Below, in pieces: positions 45,761-55,882 of a DNA stretch of 64,000 nt (its first letter is position 1; each line of letters opens with the position of its first letter). The notes under the pieces were generated by a model. The model searched no databases and was not told the origin of the DNA. It saw only the letters and a list, made by a program, of their open reading frames with translations. Source of the stretch: Eretmocerus hayati (Eukaryota > Arthropoda > Insecta > Hymenoptera > Aphelinidae); assembly GCA_029851415.1 (NCBI GenBank), contig CM056742.1, positions 56,112,454 through 56,176,453 on the forward strand, in the 5' to 3' direction. Position numbers and translations under genes: made by a program.

Positions 45761-46439
45761 TCCACGAAATCATCATTTTGATATCATATTCGTGATCAGC
45801 GACCCCAAAAACCCCCAAGAAGAGACCCATGAAGATATACTGAGCAGTTTTTGGAAATTTCCATTCCGCCATTTTGAAGCCGCCATCTTGGATCTGAGAA
45901 AATCAGTATTCTGACTCTGTATTATGTTCAGTGACCCCGAAAATCTCTCAACACGACCATGAACTCCCGAGAAGAGTCTTTGGAGTTAAACTGAGGAGTT
46001 GTCGGAGATTTCCATTACGCCATTTTCCGACCGCCATCTTGGATTTGAGAAAATCGGTATTCTGACACCGTATTCGTATTCAGCGGCCCCAAAAACCCTC
46101 TTTTACAGATTTTCAGCTCAAAATATGTAGATTCACGGATATTCATCAAAAATGTAATGCTGTTTCACGCTATTCCCACGATTTCCACCTAATTTTCACG
46201 ATTTCCCCGAAAACAAGAAGTAGCCGGGCCAAACCGACCTCGGATTCGGATTCAGCGTTCCAAAATACATGAAGAAAAGTAAGTCTGGTCAAAACACAGA
46301 TACTTTTGTATAAAAGTAATTGTATATAATAGATAAAAGTATCTGTACACTGTACACTGTAATAGTACAGATAAAAGTATCTGTACACAAAGTACAGATA
46401 CTTTTTTTTTTATGTGCCGGTGTATTCTGCTCGTGATAG

Positions 46440-46600
46440 TTAGATCAACGAATGAGCATCAAAACGCCTCTATGTGCCCTGTATACTAACGGCTATAGTG
46501 ATCCGCACTTCAAGAAGGCCTGTCATGTTCGTGGCTATCTCTGACTGCATGAAGCCAGTTGCAATCGTTACCCGTATCTTTCACTCCCTTCAATTGTGAT
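46440..46600 (+). repeat. Possible tRNA-headed module E
   Basis: Contains aatgagcatcaaaacgcc, ctatagtgatccgcacttc and aagaaggcctgtc in the order seen in modules A-D. The tRNA-like part after it is poorly preserved. It lies just outside the right end of the 5-kb element. Confidence 0.4.
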
Positions 46601-47250
46601 ATTATATCATACAATATGCTTGATGTATTTTGAACATTTCTAGTATTGTGCATAGTTTTTTGTGTGCATTAAACGACCTCTTAATTGAAAAATCATCACT
46701 TTCTGAGCAAAAAACCATATAAGTCCTTTGAATCATTTTAGATTGACTTTTTGACCTTAAATTCTGAAAGTTCGATCAATTTTATGTCAAAAATATGTAA
46801 GATCAAAATTTTCCCGGTGGTTATTGAGTTGGACGAGGAAGTAGAGATGGGTGGAGGGCCTCGGCCACGTTATACGTCTGGATGAATCAGTTGGTGCGCA
46901 CCATGAATCTTCCGAAGGCCGTAACTTGAATTAAAATGGTCTCAGGAAATTTTTGGAAGAAAAAAATTGAAGATCTTGAAAAAAACTACAAGCTCGTTCT
47001 TAAATCATTAGGATCCAACTATTTCCCTGAAAATGGTGCATGATTGATTGAAACATTTTTTCACTTTTCCAACCACGATTAATAGTATGAAAATCATATG
47101 AAAAAATTTTTTCTGGGGCATGAATCGATAGTTTTTCCTTCAAGATCTTCAAGATGCTTCTTTTGGAATTCCCGTAGGTTGCATCGTTTAAGAAATATGA
47201 TCATTTTTGTCAACCCTTGTGTGATCCATTATTCATGGTAGGTAGTGTAT
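46601..47250. other. No gene recognised
   Basis: AT-rich. I see no motif or repeat structure that I can support. Confidence 0.35.
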
Positions 47251-49785
47251 ATATAGGTCAGATCAGTATATTTCGGCGAATCCGTGCGCACGACCCCCGC
47301 AAATCTTTCCGCCAATTCCTTACATAAAAGTAGGCACCAAAAATAGTGCTCTCCCAGAGTTTCAGCCCCCTAAAAAAATTTTACGCCCACTAAAATTCTT
47401 TGAAGTTTCGAAAAAGGCCTCTTTTAGCATTTTTCGAAAAAATCGTCAAATCGACCAGTAACATAGTAGTGAAGCCTGCGGAATCACATTTTCTTCGTTT
47501 CGATGTCAACATTTAGAGAAAAAAAATGTGAGACTCTCAAAAGCAAATGCGTTAAGTCTACACGACGACACGTAAAGTCACTTTTTCTCGATTTTCAGAC
47601 CATTTTGAAACGGATGCCATTCCGAGGCATCTGAATATTCTGTCATCTCACTCAATTAATTCCCTTTGTCTTGGGAAATCCTACAATTTGCGCCCTTGCT
47701 CGTCCAAATCGGTTGATTTTGGTCCGAGTTATGCCCATTGGAAGATGGTAAATTATTGAAAAACGCTCAATTCGTCCAACTAGTCAAATCTATCGCCCTC
47801 CACAAATCGACTTGAAACTTGACCTAGGTGTTCTTTCAAGTGTCCCAAACATGTAGGAAAATTTTCGCACTGTGTTTCGGCCTTCCGTTGGACCTATGAA
47901 TTTGACAAACACCCTCATTATTGCGGATTTTCGCGTAATTTTTTGAAGCTGTTGCCACTCTCTTACTGTGCATGCGCACATCTGTACTGTTCCGGAAGTA
48001 TCTTCAATCGATAGCCCTCGCAATTTCCTTCAAAATGACCCCTTGACGAAGTCACTTTGTCGCAACTGAACCAGAGATCTAGCTATTTCAAGGCAGGAAG
48101 ATATCACCAGTACCCAAATGGCAAGCTTCGGCCACATCTTGTCACCCCGGAAACCTGTGAGTCTAGGTACCTTCGGCACTTCGAGCTTTTTCCTGCCTTA
48201 GAATAGCTAGATCTCTGGTTCAATTGCATCAAAGTGACTTCGTCAGGGGGTCATTTTGAAGGGAATTGCAAGGGCTATCGATTAAAGATACTCTCGGAAC
48301 AGTACAGATGTGCGCATGCGCGGTAAGAGAGCGGCAACAGCTTCAAAAATTACGCGAAAATCCGCAAAAATGAGGGTGTTTGTAAAATTCATCGGTCCAA
48401 CGGAAGGCCGAAACACAGCGCGAAATTCCTTCTACATGTTTGGGACACTTGGAAAGACACCTATGTCAAGTTTCAAGTCGATTTGTGGAGGGCGATAGAT
48501 TTGACGAGCTAGACAATTGAGCGTTTTTCAATATCTCTCCGTCTTCCAATGGACATGACTCAGACCAGAATCAACCGATTCGGACGTGCGAGAGTGCAAA
48601 TTGTAGGATCTTCCAAGACAAAGAGAATTAGTTAAGTTAGATAGAAGGAGATTCAGATGCTTTGGAATGGCATCCGTTTCAAAATGGTCTGAAAATCGAG
48701 AAAATGTGACTTCACGTATCGTCGTGTAGACTAAACGCATTTGGTTTTGAGAGTCTGGCATATTTAAATCTAGAAATTGACATAAAAACGAAGAAAATGC
48801 GACCCCACAGGCTTCGCTACTATGTTTCTGGTCGATTTGACGATTCTTTCAAAAAACGCTAAAAAGGCCTTTTTTGCAACTGTGTGCGCGAAGTTGTAAA
48901 AAAATGAGACTTCTCTTCATTATTTACAGTGCGAGAAGTAATGCGTGAATGACTTCTCGCACAGTTTTACATTCACGCACTGGTGAAGTGTGCGTAAATG
49001 TAACTTCTCGCTCTAATGCATTTTCATTCACGCACAGTTCCAAAATATGATGTCACGTCATCCCTCTGAATTTGGCCTTTCTTGAAAACTTCTATCTCAA
49101 GATGATCTTGCTCGGACAGTGGTGCATTTAATTACAACTTCGCGCACAGTTGCAAAAAATCGTATACGCAACACGTGCAAGAAGTTTCCGCACACGTTGC
49201 CAACTCGCGCGAGAAGTAACATTCACGCACACTTCGAAACTTCTCGCACACCCAAAAGTACATATTTACGCACGCTCGCTTCGCGAGCGTGCGTAAATGT
49301 GTTCTTCTGGCTGTGCGAGAAGTTCCAAAGTGTGCGTGAATGTTAACTTCTCGCACTCGTTTGGCAACTTGTGCGGAAATTGACCTTCTCGCACTTGTTG
49401 CGTGATATACTATTTCAATACACTGTGCGTAAAAGTGCACTTTGCGCACAGTTTGTCGACTTTTACTCACAGTTTATCGAAAAGTATAGTTAGATACACG
49501 GCCGTAAAACCTATTATTCGCATCCTCGTGATGATTCCGACCCTCGCCTGCGGCTCGGGCCGGAAACCCATCACTCGGACGCGAATAAAACGTTTCACGC
49601 CCTTGTATCAAAATGTACTATTCTGAGACTTCATAAAATTCTAGTGGGCGTGAAAAATTATTTAGGGAAATGAAACTCTGGAAAAGTACTATTCTCGGTG
49701 ACTACTTCCATGTGAAAAATTGGCGGAAAGATCCACGGGGGTCGTGCGCACGGATTTGCCGAAATATACTGATCTGATCTATATG
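47251..49785. mobile_element. 2.5-kb palindromic foldback element with a secondary insertion
   Basis: The outer inverted repeats read gatcagtatatttcggcgaa (47261) and its complement (about 49755-49775). The arms are about 850 bp and meet near 48130. They are well matched (for example aaatcgacttgaaacttgac on the left and its complement on the right). The right arm contains a 750-bp insertion at 48876-49627; without it the two arms align directly. No transposase is present and no target duplication was found. Confidence 0.8.
48876..49627. repeat. Hairpin-rich insertion made of tgcgagaagt / gtgcgtgaatg words
   Basis: The words tgcgagaagt and acttctcgca, and gtgcgtgaatg and cattcacgcac, occur repeatedly in both orientations, forming several nested hairpins. 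One is centred on the perfect cgctcgcttcgcgagcg (about 49272-49288). A separate hairpin of tattattcgcatcc and its near complement lies at about 49509-49595. Its limits are inferred from the uninterrupted left arm of the host palindrome. No coding capacity. Confidence 0.7.
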
Positions 49786-50040
49786 GAAAGACGTCAGAGC
49801 TACGCCAAATATGGATAGGTAAGTGCAACTGGGCAGTCCGCTCGTAAACTGTTCTACACGAACTCAAATATATTTGTTACCCCGAGCCCTTCGCTCAGGT
49901 CTTAACATATTGTTAAGACCTGAGCGGAGGGCTCGGGATAACAAATGAATCATTCAGTTCGTACGAAACAGCTTACGGGCGGACTGCCCAGTTGCACTCA
50001 CTTATTCTTATTTGGCGTGGCTCTGACGTCTTTCATATAT
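49786..50040. repeat. Palindrome with a perfect central hairpin
   Basis: Outer words agtgcaactgggcagtccgc (about 49821) and complement (about 49979), with gacgtcagagc outside them, give arms of about 110 bp. The centre is a near-perfect hairpin of ccgagcccttcgctcaggtc around taacatattgtta. It abuts the foldback at 47251-49785. Confidence 0.75.
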
Positions 50041-50079
50041 ATATCTCCCTATATTATATAGTTGAAATGAAAACTTTTG

Positions 50080-50460
50080 AGCGATTCCACCGAATTCCTC
50101 TGTATTCCACTGAGTGCCACCACGGGCCACCGAGGTCCACCGAGCGCCACCACCTTCCACCGAATTCGTGCGAATTCCACTGAATTCCACTGACTTCCGC
50201 CGAATGCCACTGAACTCATTAGATATTCCACTGAATTCCATCATTCTTCCACTGAATTCCTCTGTTCTTCCACTTAGATTCCACTCCCTAACATTACCAT
50301 TTTTCACCCACGTTTTTACGATATTTGACGAAAGTGGCACGTTCTGCCACCTGCGATCCACCGAATTCCAATGTGACTCCACCGAACTCTTAATTATGCC
50401 ACCGTTATTCCACCGAATTCCACCGAATTCCACAGAACTCTACCGACGTCCACTGGATTC
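50080..50460. repeat. Degenerate decamer repeat, attccaccga
   Basis: About 30 copies of a roughly 10-bp word attccaccga/attccactga, imperfect and with gaps. Frames on both strands run through it (repeated WNSVEFGG-like peptides), which is a by-product of the repeat. Confidence 0.8.
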
Positions 50461-50484
50461 AATTTTTTTTTTCGAATCCACCTC

Positions 50485-50885
50485 ATCCTATTTTTCTGTA
50501 CTATTTCATTTTCAAAACAAAGTCTTTCAATGGTATTGCAACAAGAAGAATATATTCTCTCAACCATGAACGGAAAACAATATGTATCAAACAAAACAAT
50601 TTTTTCAAAACTTGTAAAACTTGTGATCCATCTGTACTATTTCATTTTCAAAAAAAGAATAGTCTTTCAATGTTATTGCAATTAGAAGAATATATTCTCT
50701 CAACCACGAACGGAAAACAATATGTATCAAACAAAACAATTTTTTCAGAACTTGTAAAAACATCAAAAATTGGATGAACTATAAAGTGAACTACAAACGG
50801 GGAACAATATGTATCAAACAAAACAATTTTTTCAAAACTTGTAAAAACATCAAAATAGTATGAACTATAAAGTGAACTACGAATG
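50485..50885. repeat. Tandem duplication, ~145-bp unit
   Basis: Two full copies and one partial copy of a unit containing aacaatatgtatcaaacaaa (about 50578, 50719, 50805). AT-rich and without a gene. Confidence 0.8.
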
Positions 50886-51067
50886 TGCATAAGAAAAATA
50901 TTGCTTAACAAAAAAGCCATATCAAAAATCAGATCGAGAATGAGCCAGTCTCAATCTCTTCGATTCAATCTCTTGATATCGAGAGAATCCATCCAATTCA
51001 TAGAGACAATTTATAAAAAATTTAAAATGAATACAAACTAATAATTTTTGAACCCACTCATTCTCCT

Positions 51068-51930
51068 TTAAATTTCTATGTCTCCATCTCCACCTTCCTA
51101 TGAATGAAAGTCACATTTTGATAGTCATACTATATGATAAAATGATTCATTTTGATTTATGTTACCTTTCTCACAAAAATTTCGTTAGCAACAAGTAACT
51201 CCTCCAAAGCCATTGTTCCATCTGGGAATGATTTTATATTACCAACATATCTTACTCGTACAACATAGGTCACCCCTTAAAATATCAAGAATCCAATCAT
51301 AATGAACAAAATTCACCGCAATTCAAGTCAATAGATCGTTGAAATTTACCGTTTTCTTGCAGATCCCCTATTAATTCTATCTTGTTCCCACGTTCTATTA
51401 CTGGACAAATGCAAGTTTAAAAATGCACACTGTATATATATATATATATATACTCTTCTTTTCAGTACATATTCTACATACTTATCAATCCATTCTTCAA
51501 TGGTACATCCCGGAAATTGATTGATAATGGTTCAGATAGTTTGCCGAATTCTCCGCAATTGAACACAGTTGAATAACTTTGCAAACTCAATTTATAAGGG
51601 AGATTTCCCTTGGTAAAGTTCTGATTTGATGCCTGTACGGAGCATTCTTCCAGTAATAGTTTCTGCACATAAATGGATAACATTCATTAATAATCTATAT
51701 CAATCAGTGAATTATCCATGCATCAATTTGTTCACCACTTACACAATTTAATTTGAATGATTTTTTGAATTTCTGTATGTTGTCATCATATAAGTTGCAC
51801 TGCAATTTGATACCACTGTTGTTGTCCAATAATATTTTCATGACTGTGACCTCAACATTGTCTTTTTTTCTCGTGAATTGTTCTTCTCCAAGGAATTCAT
51901 CAACGTAAGCCACTATCGTTCTACAACGCA
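51068..51930 (-). CDS. Spliced OB-fold-like (RPA-related?) protein, 3' exons
   Basis: Five exons can be read on the minus strand with GT-AG introns and consistent phases: up to 51930-51743 (CRTIVAYVDEFLGEEQF), 51662-51482 (NQNFTKGNLPYKLSLQSY), 51400-51350 (IERGNKIELIGDLQEN), 51275-51166 (VTYVVRVRYVGNIKSFPDG) and 51097-51068, ending in a TAA. Donors are GTAAGT, GTATGT, GTAAAT and GTAACA. The strand-rich pattern, with an N-x-x-F-x-x-G block, resembles OB folds of replication protein A and of the RPA-like proteins carried by many Helitrons; this is a weak, motif-level match. The phases agreeing across four introns make a real spliced gene likely. The start is unresolved: an ATG exon at 52085-52245 ends in a good donor but does not join in frame as read. 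Confidence 0.6.
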
Positions 51931-52084
51931 CTTTTTTTTTTGTTAATCAACCTATACTTATAACTCATTTTATCAATAAACAATCAATCCACGCTCATAG
52001 CATGTGAGAGAACAACGTTTATTCATGATAAAAACTCTCTACTCCCTAAAGTTTGGATAGATCCCATTACTCATCTTTACTCAC

Positions 52085-52245
52085 GTAGTCTTATCACCAA
52101 TTTTGACTCTATTCATCAGGAATTCAGTAATAGATAGATCAATCGTCTTCATTTTTTTGGAGAAATTTTTACTCTCTTCTTCCTTCTTGTTTTTGCTCAC
52201 TGTAGCTGTTAATTTTGTTACCGAAAAATTGAAATTCATTGTCAT
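52085..52245 (-). CDS. Candidate first exon of the OB-fold gene
   Basis: ATG at 52245; encodes a lysine-rich peptide (including KNKKEEESKNFSKKMK) and ends at GTGAGTAAAG. It is phase 2, whereas the next exon read here, after a run of ten A, needs phase 1. A one-base change in that run, or a missed small exon, could reconcile them. The stop of the zinc-finger gene lies just upstream. Confidence 0.35.
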
Positions 52246-52251
52246 GTTCAA

Positions 52252-52570
52252 CTAATTTTCGCCATGCTTTTTCAACAAGTGTTTCTGTAGGAGATCGTTC
52301 CTAATGAAGTATCTCCCACAATTTTCACACCTGAATTTTGGATCTTTGTGATTTAATTTGTGTCTATTCAAATTCGAAATTGTAGAATATTTCTTTCTGC
52401 AATTCCTGCAATTATATCGTTTAATATTTGCATGCGTCTGTGAATGCTTCTCCATGAACCTTGAAGCAACAATCAATCCACAAATTCCGCAACTTTTCAA
52501 TTTATTGACTTTCCTTCTATGCTTGAGATCTTTATGTCTCTCCAAGAACCGAATAGATGAAAATCGTAAT
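52252..52570 (-). CDS. C2H2 zinc-finger protein
   Basis: Minus strand. Three clear C2H2 fingers: CGICG...HSQTH, CRNCRKKYS...HKLNH and CENCGRYFIRNDLLQKHLLKKH, with C-x2-C-x12-H-x3/4-H spacing. A fourth, incomplete finger (CGLRFSS...RHKDLKH) lies upstream of the first methionine and is preceded in frame by a TGA near 52579. Such fingers bind DNA. Ends in TAA at 52252. It may be a host gene exon or a gene carried by the Helitron-like element; the incomplete N-terminus suggests a missing upstream exon. Confidence 0.65.
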
Positions 52571-52807
52571 CCACAACTGTTTCATCCGAAATATTCTTCT
52601 TCGTCACAAGAATCATTGTTAACAGAGTCTCTACAAAACCATTCATTATTTAGAACATTTGAAATCTGAATATGTTTCAAATACTTTGTCATATGATTAC
52701 TTGAGTTCTTTCCCCATCAGTTTTTTTCCCATATATCGTAGAGAAGGCGATGGTCGATGGTATTTCTTCACGTACAATTTCAAAAGTTGTAGATGTTTTA
52801 TATCACA
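52571..52807. other. No gene recognised
   Basis: Possible upstream coding remnants of the zinc-finger gene, nothing firm. Confidence 0.3.
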
Positions 52808-53188
52808 CTAAATTCCCAACAACGAATAAATAATGTTTGGAATCTTAAGAGCATATTCGATATACTCTACTCCAGTCAATTCAAAAGCATTGAAATTCTC
52901 ATTCTCTATACGATAATTGACAATTGCAAAAACCGCTTCTTTTAGAGTTTCAGATACTTCATTCCAATTTCCGAATTTGGGTATCAAATCATTCTGTCTT
53001 TCTTTATTCTGAATAATTTCGCTGAAGTTTCTCAAGCGATCGTTGTCATCTAAATACTCGGCGTATTTCGAATAATTTTCTTCTTCCAACAGATGATTCT
53101 TTGTCTCATGGTTCAATTTTGATAAGCGACCCTCTTCTTCTAAATCAACAGTTTCTACTAATTTTGCTTCCTCCGGATCCCACTCCAT
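52808..53188 (-). CDS. Hypothetical acidic protein, 126 residues
   Basis: Begins MEWDPEEAKLVETVDL at 53188 and ends at TAA 52808. Rich in Glu, Asp and Asn, with no membrane segment or known motif. Codon use and the clean ATG favour a real or recently real gene. It lies just downstream of the helicase and its duplicated tail, so it may belong to the same element. Confidence 0.45.
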   Translation of the reverse strand: MEWDPEEAKLVETVDLEEEGRLSKLNHETKNHLLEEENYSKYAEYLDDNDRLRNFSEIIQNKERQNDLIPKFGNWNEVSETLKEAVFAIVNYRIENENFNAFELTGVEYIEYALKIPNIIYSLLGI

Positions 53189-53194
53189 TTTTTT

Positions 53195-53460
53195 GAGATC
53201 TGACGGAATGACAAAATCGAGACCAAGATAGAATTCTCCTTGTCAGTCATCCAAAATTTCTTTGCAGACTACATTTTCAATCGTATTCGATTCGTTTAAT
53301 TTATTTTCAATGATTTAATTTTTCGGAGATCTGACGGAATGACAAAATCGAGACCAAGATAGAATTCTCCTTGTCAGTCTTCCAAAATTCCTTTCCAGAC
53401 TACATTTTCAATCGTATTCGATTCGTTTAATTTATTTTCAATGTATAATTTTTCGGGATC
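53195..53460 (-). repeat. 134-bp tandem duplication at the helicase 3' end
   Basis: The words agatctgacggaatgacaaa and ttcaatcgtattcgattcg occur twice, about 134 bp apart, with a few differences. The unit includes the last codons of the helicase frame and its 3' flank. Confidence 0.85.
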
Positions 53461-55729
53461 TTTGCTTCTAGATAACGCAACATACAACTGTCCGTGAGAA
53501 AATAAAGGCTTCCGTATGAATATTCCAACATTGTCAAAATCCTGACCTTGCGATTTATTTATTATCATTGCAAAAGCTAGAACAATAGAGAATTGTTTTC
53601 TATATAGGATGAATGGAAGGGATGATCCACGAGTGTCCAGAGTTATTCTAGGTATAAATACGCAGTTCCCTCTCTTTTCCCCAGTTATTATTTCACCCTC
53701 TGTGTTATATTTGAATAAGTATTTGATCCTTGAATAAGTTCCATTGCACAAATCATCTGTTGCACTCAAATTTCGAATCGGCATCACAATTGCAACAACT
53801 TTCAATTCCAATTTATGTGGGAGAAGACCTTCTCTGATGTCATTTAGGCATTCTATTGGATATTTCAAATGAATGTTATCGTCAGATCGATCAACTCCTT
53901 CGTGAGTAGCAACATCTATACTGTAATATGTTTTTGTATCACCATCCATCATTTTTAATATTTTCCGATTCAATCTCAGAGTATCTTCATTATGTGGAGC
54001 CAAAACAACGCTATCAAGAGGTGCAATGCCTTTCATTTTACCGAAGATTCTCTTACATACATCACTCGATCTCCACTTTTCGGGAACACATAAAGGATTT
54101 ATCTCACCAGAACCAACTTTCAGTAAAAATTCCGAAAATTCAGTGTTTTGAGTTCTTAAATTTTTTCTCAAATGCATAACATTGAATAGATGCCAGAGAT
54201 GTGAGGATTTTATTGTTTCATTCACGATCGTGCTCCTACATCCGTTAGGCACTATCGGCAGAGTTTGCCTGAAGTCTCCACCCATAATCACCAACTTCCC
54301 TCCAAATGGTTCCTCACTAAAACTTACATCACGCGAGGTCCTCTCAACAATATCAAATGCTTTTTTTGGAATCATTGAGGCCTCATCCCAAACCACAACA
54401 TGAGCCTCTCTCAATTTTTTTTATCGAAATCAGATTTCAAGAAAATGCTTTATACGCGTCTCGTGCGGAAACATTTTCCCTTCGGGAAAACCAAGCTGGA
54501 CGGTGCCATCGCCCACGTCCAGCTCGGTTTCCCGAAGGAGAAAATGTTTCCAGCACTCGACGCGAAATGTACTATTCGATTGAATCTAAATTTAGTGGTA
54601 ACTTGAAAGTTTTATGACTTGTCAGCCCTTTAGGCAAAAGGATTGAAGCGATTCCTGTCCAAGCTACAGATAAAACTTTTTACCAATAGATGGAAAATAA
54701 TATATCAAAGTTTTGTACAAGAATGTCTTACCACATCCTCCAGGTCCATCTATGAAATTCATCATCTTATCCATACTCACTAATCGATCGAAAAATAATT
54801 TTTGATCTTCGTTCAAAATAGCATGCATCGCTTCGAATTTTATCTTGCATTCATAATTTGTTGAATCATGGTCTTTTTCATCATCATGATTATTTTTATA
54901 GTTCACATCAGGCATAGGTTGATTCAAATCGGAACAGGACTTGTCGTCTAAAGTCAAAATACTGTTAATGTGAAAGAGAGCGGAATTGTCACAATCCTCT
55001 TTGTAATCTTCAGTGAGAAATTTTCTATATCTTTGCCAAATATCTTTGGCATTGAACGTTTCAGACAAGAGAAACCAAGAAAAGAATTTTCTCAGCTGTA
55101 GAGGTAACATGATTGAACATGCTTCTTCAAAAATATCATAAATTTGTTTATCTGCTTCTATGAGACCCAAAGCCATCGCCGCCTCTCGAAATGAATCATG
55201 AGTTATCCTATCAACAGTCCTCAAATCTGTGAATGAAATAGCGCCTTTCCTACGATTCAGTATCAACTTCAGGAAGAATCTTTCGCTATCTTTTGGAGAT
55301 ACAACATTCAATCTGCCAATAGTTTTGTATTTGATGTTGTTCTTTCTCCTCACCCATTCTTTCATCCTTTTGTCAAATCGATAGTATTTAACGATATTTA
55401 TGTATCTTATGCCCCTAGCAAATTTGTCCTTTTTATCCAATTCAAACCAAGCAGTCAATGCTGTTTTCGATTTTATCAACGCTTTAACCTCTTTGTCTCC
55501 CTCAAAAAGAATTTTTTTGTTGATTCTCGAGATGGACTGGTAATCTTTCAACAGCATGACTCCTACCAACTATTGGAAATTCAGCCAATCTCCATGCACA
55601 TTCCATCGGGCTTAAATATCTACCATCAATGTATTCATCAATTTCATTGGGAATCTCTTTAATTTTTTTGACAGAATTTCTAATTTTCTTATAATATTCA
55701 TTGCCCACTATGAAACTTTTGTATTTCAT
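53374..55729 (-). pseudogene. Helitron/PIF1-type helicase, 5'-truncated and interrupted
   Basis: Minus strand. N-terminal linker (DEYIDGRYLSPMECAWRL, RSHAVERLPVHL) as in Helitron proteins between Rep and helicase, then Walker A (GPGGCGKTFLYKTL), then motif Ia (WTGIASILLPKG) in a shifted frame, Walker B (VVVWDEASMIP), motif III (GGDFRQTLPIVP), and C-terminal INKSQGQ and GQLYVALSRSK. The HUH Rep nuclease that Helitrons need is not present to the right of 55729. The frame shifts in an A7 run near 55515 and again near 54668, and a palindrome is inserted between motifs Ia and Walker B. PIF1-type helicases unwind DNA 5' to 3'; here the enzyme would serve rolling-circle transposition. Confidence 0.88.
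54450..54570. mobile_element. Palindromic insertion in the helicase gene
   Basis: A hairpin with arms containing gaaacattttcccttcggg and its near complement, around ggtgccatcgcccac. It separates helicase motif Ia from Walker B. Exact ends and target duplication are unclear; flanking words such as acgcg(t) are part of the arms. Confidence 0.6.
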
Positions 55730-55805
55730 CCAATTCCAACAAATATATTTGTTGGAAGGATGTGATCACGGAGGTGATTATGTAAATTGGAATTGTGGGG
55801 GTTGG

Positions 55806-55837
55806 CGAGCGTAGCGAGCAGGGGGGCACCCCCCTAG
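55806..55837 (+). other. Helitron-3'-end-like hairpin with CTAG
   Basis: A stem of six G, the loop ca and six C is followed at once by CTAG and then T, preceded by gcgagcgtagcgagc. A GC hairpin just before CTRR-T is the hallmark of Helitron 3' termini. Its plus-strand orientation is opposite to the helicase gene, so it may end a different element. Confidence 0.45.
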
Positions 55838-55844
55838 TATATAT

Positions 55845-55878
<34 letters not shown>

Positions 55879-55882
55879 TTGA
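55838..55882. repeat. (TA)n microsatellite
   Basis: About 40 bases of alternating ta, directly after the CTAG. Confidence 0.9.

Larger units (their letters stand above)
41390..46422. mobile_element. 5.0-kb DNA element, ~1-kb TIRs with minisatellites, TSD TAT
   Basis: The ends are CACCGGGACAC followed by A10 on the left and the matching T run, then gtgccggtg, on the right, with TAT directly outside both (41387-41389 and 46423-46425). The inverted arms run from 41390 to about 42430 and from about 45280 to 46422. Each contains four or more units of a 103-bp repeat. The interior holds a decayed minus-strand gene (42780-44617). The outer 150 bp match the double foldback at 17526-18105, which has a 3-bp duplication too (TTA). 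A CAC end with a 3-bp duplication fits the CACTA/CMC superfamily or PIF/Harbinger; I cannot decide. Confidence 0.82.

Noticed and set aside
28461..50040. All the palindromes being assembly artefacts
   Set aside because: Arms are diverged and carry independent insertions with target duplications, which an artefactual inverted copy would not show; long-read confirmation would still be useful.
50008..50433. 141-codon repetitive frame
   Set aside because: Produced by the decamer repeat; open in more than one frame on both strands.
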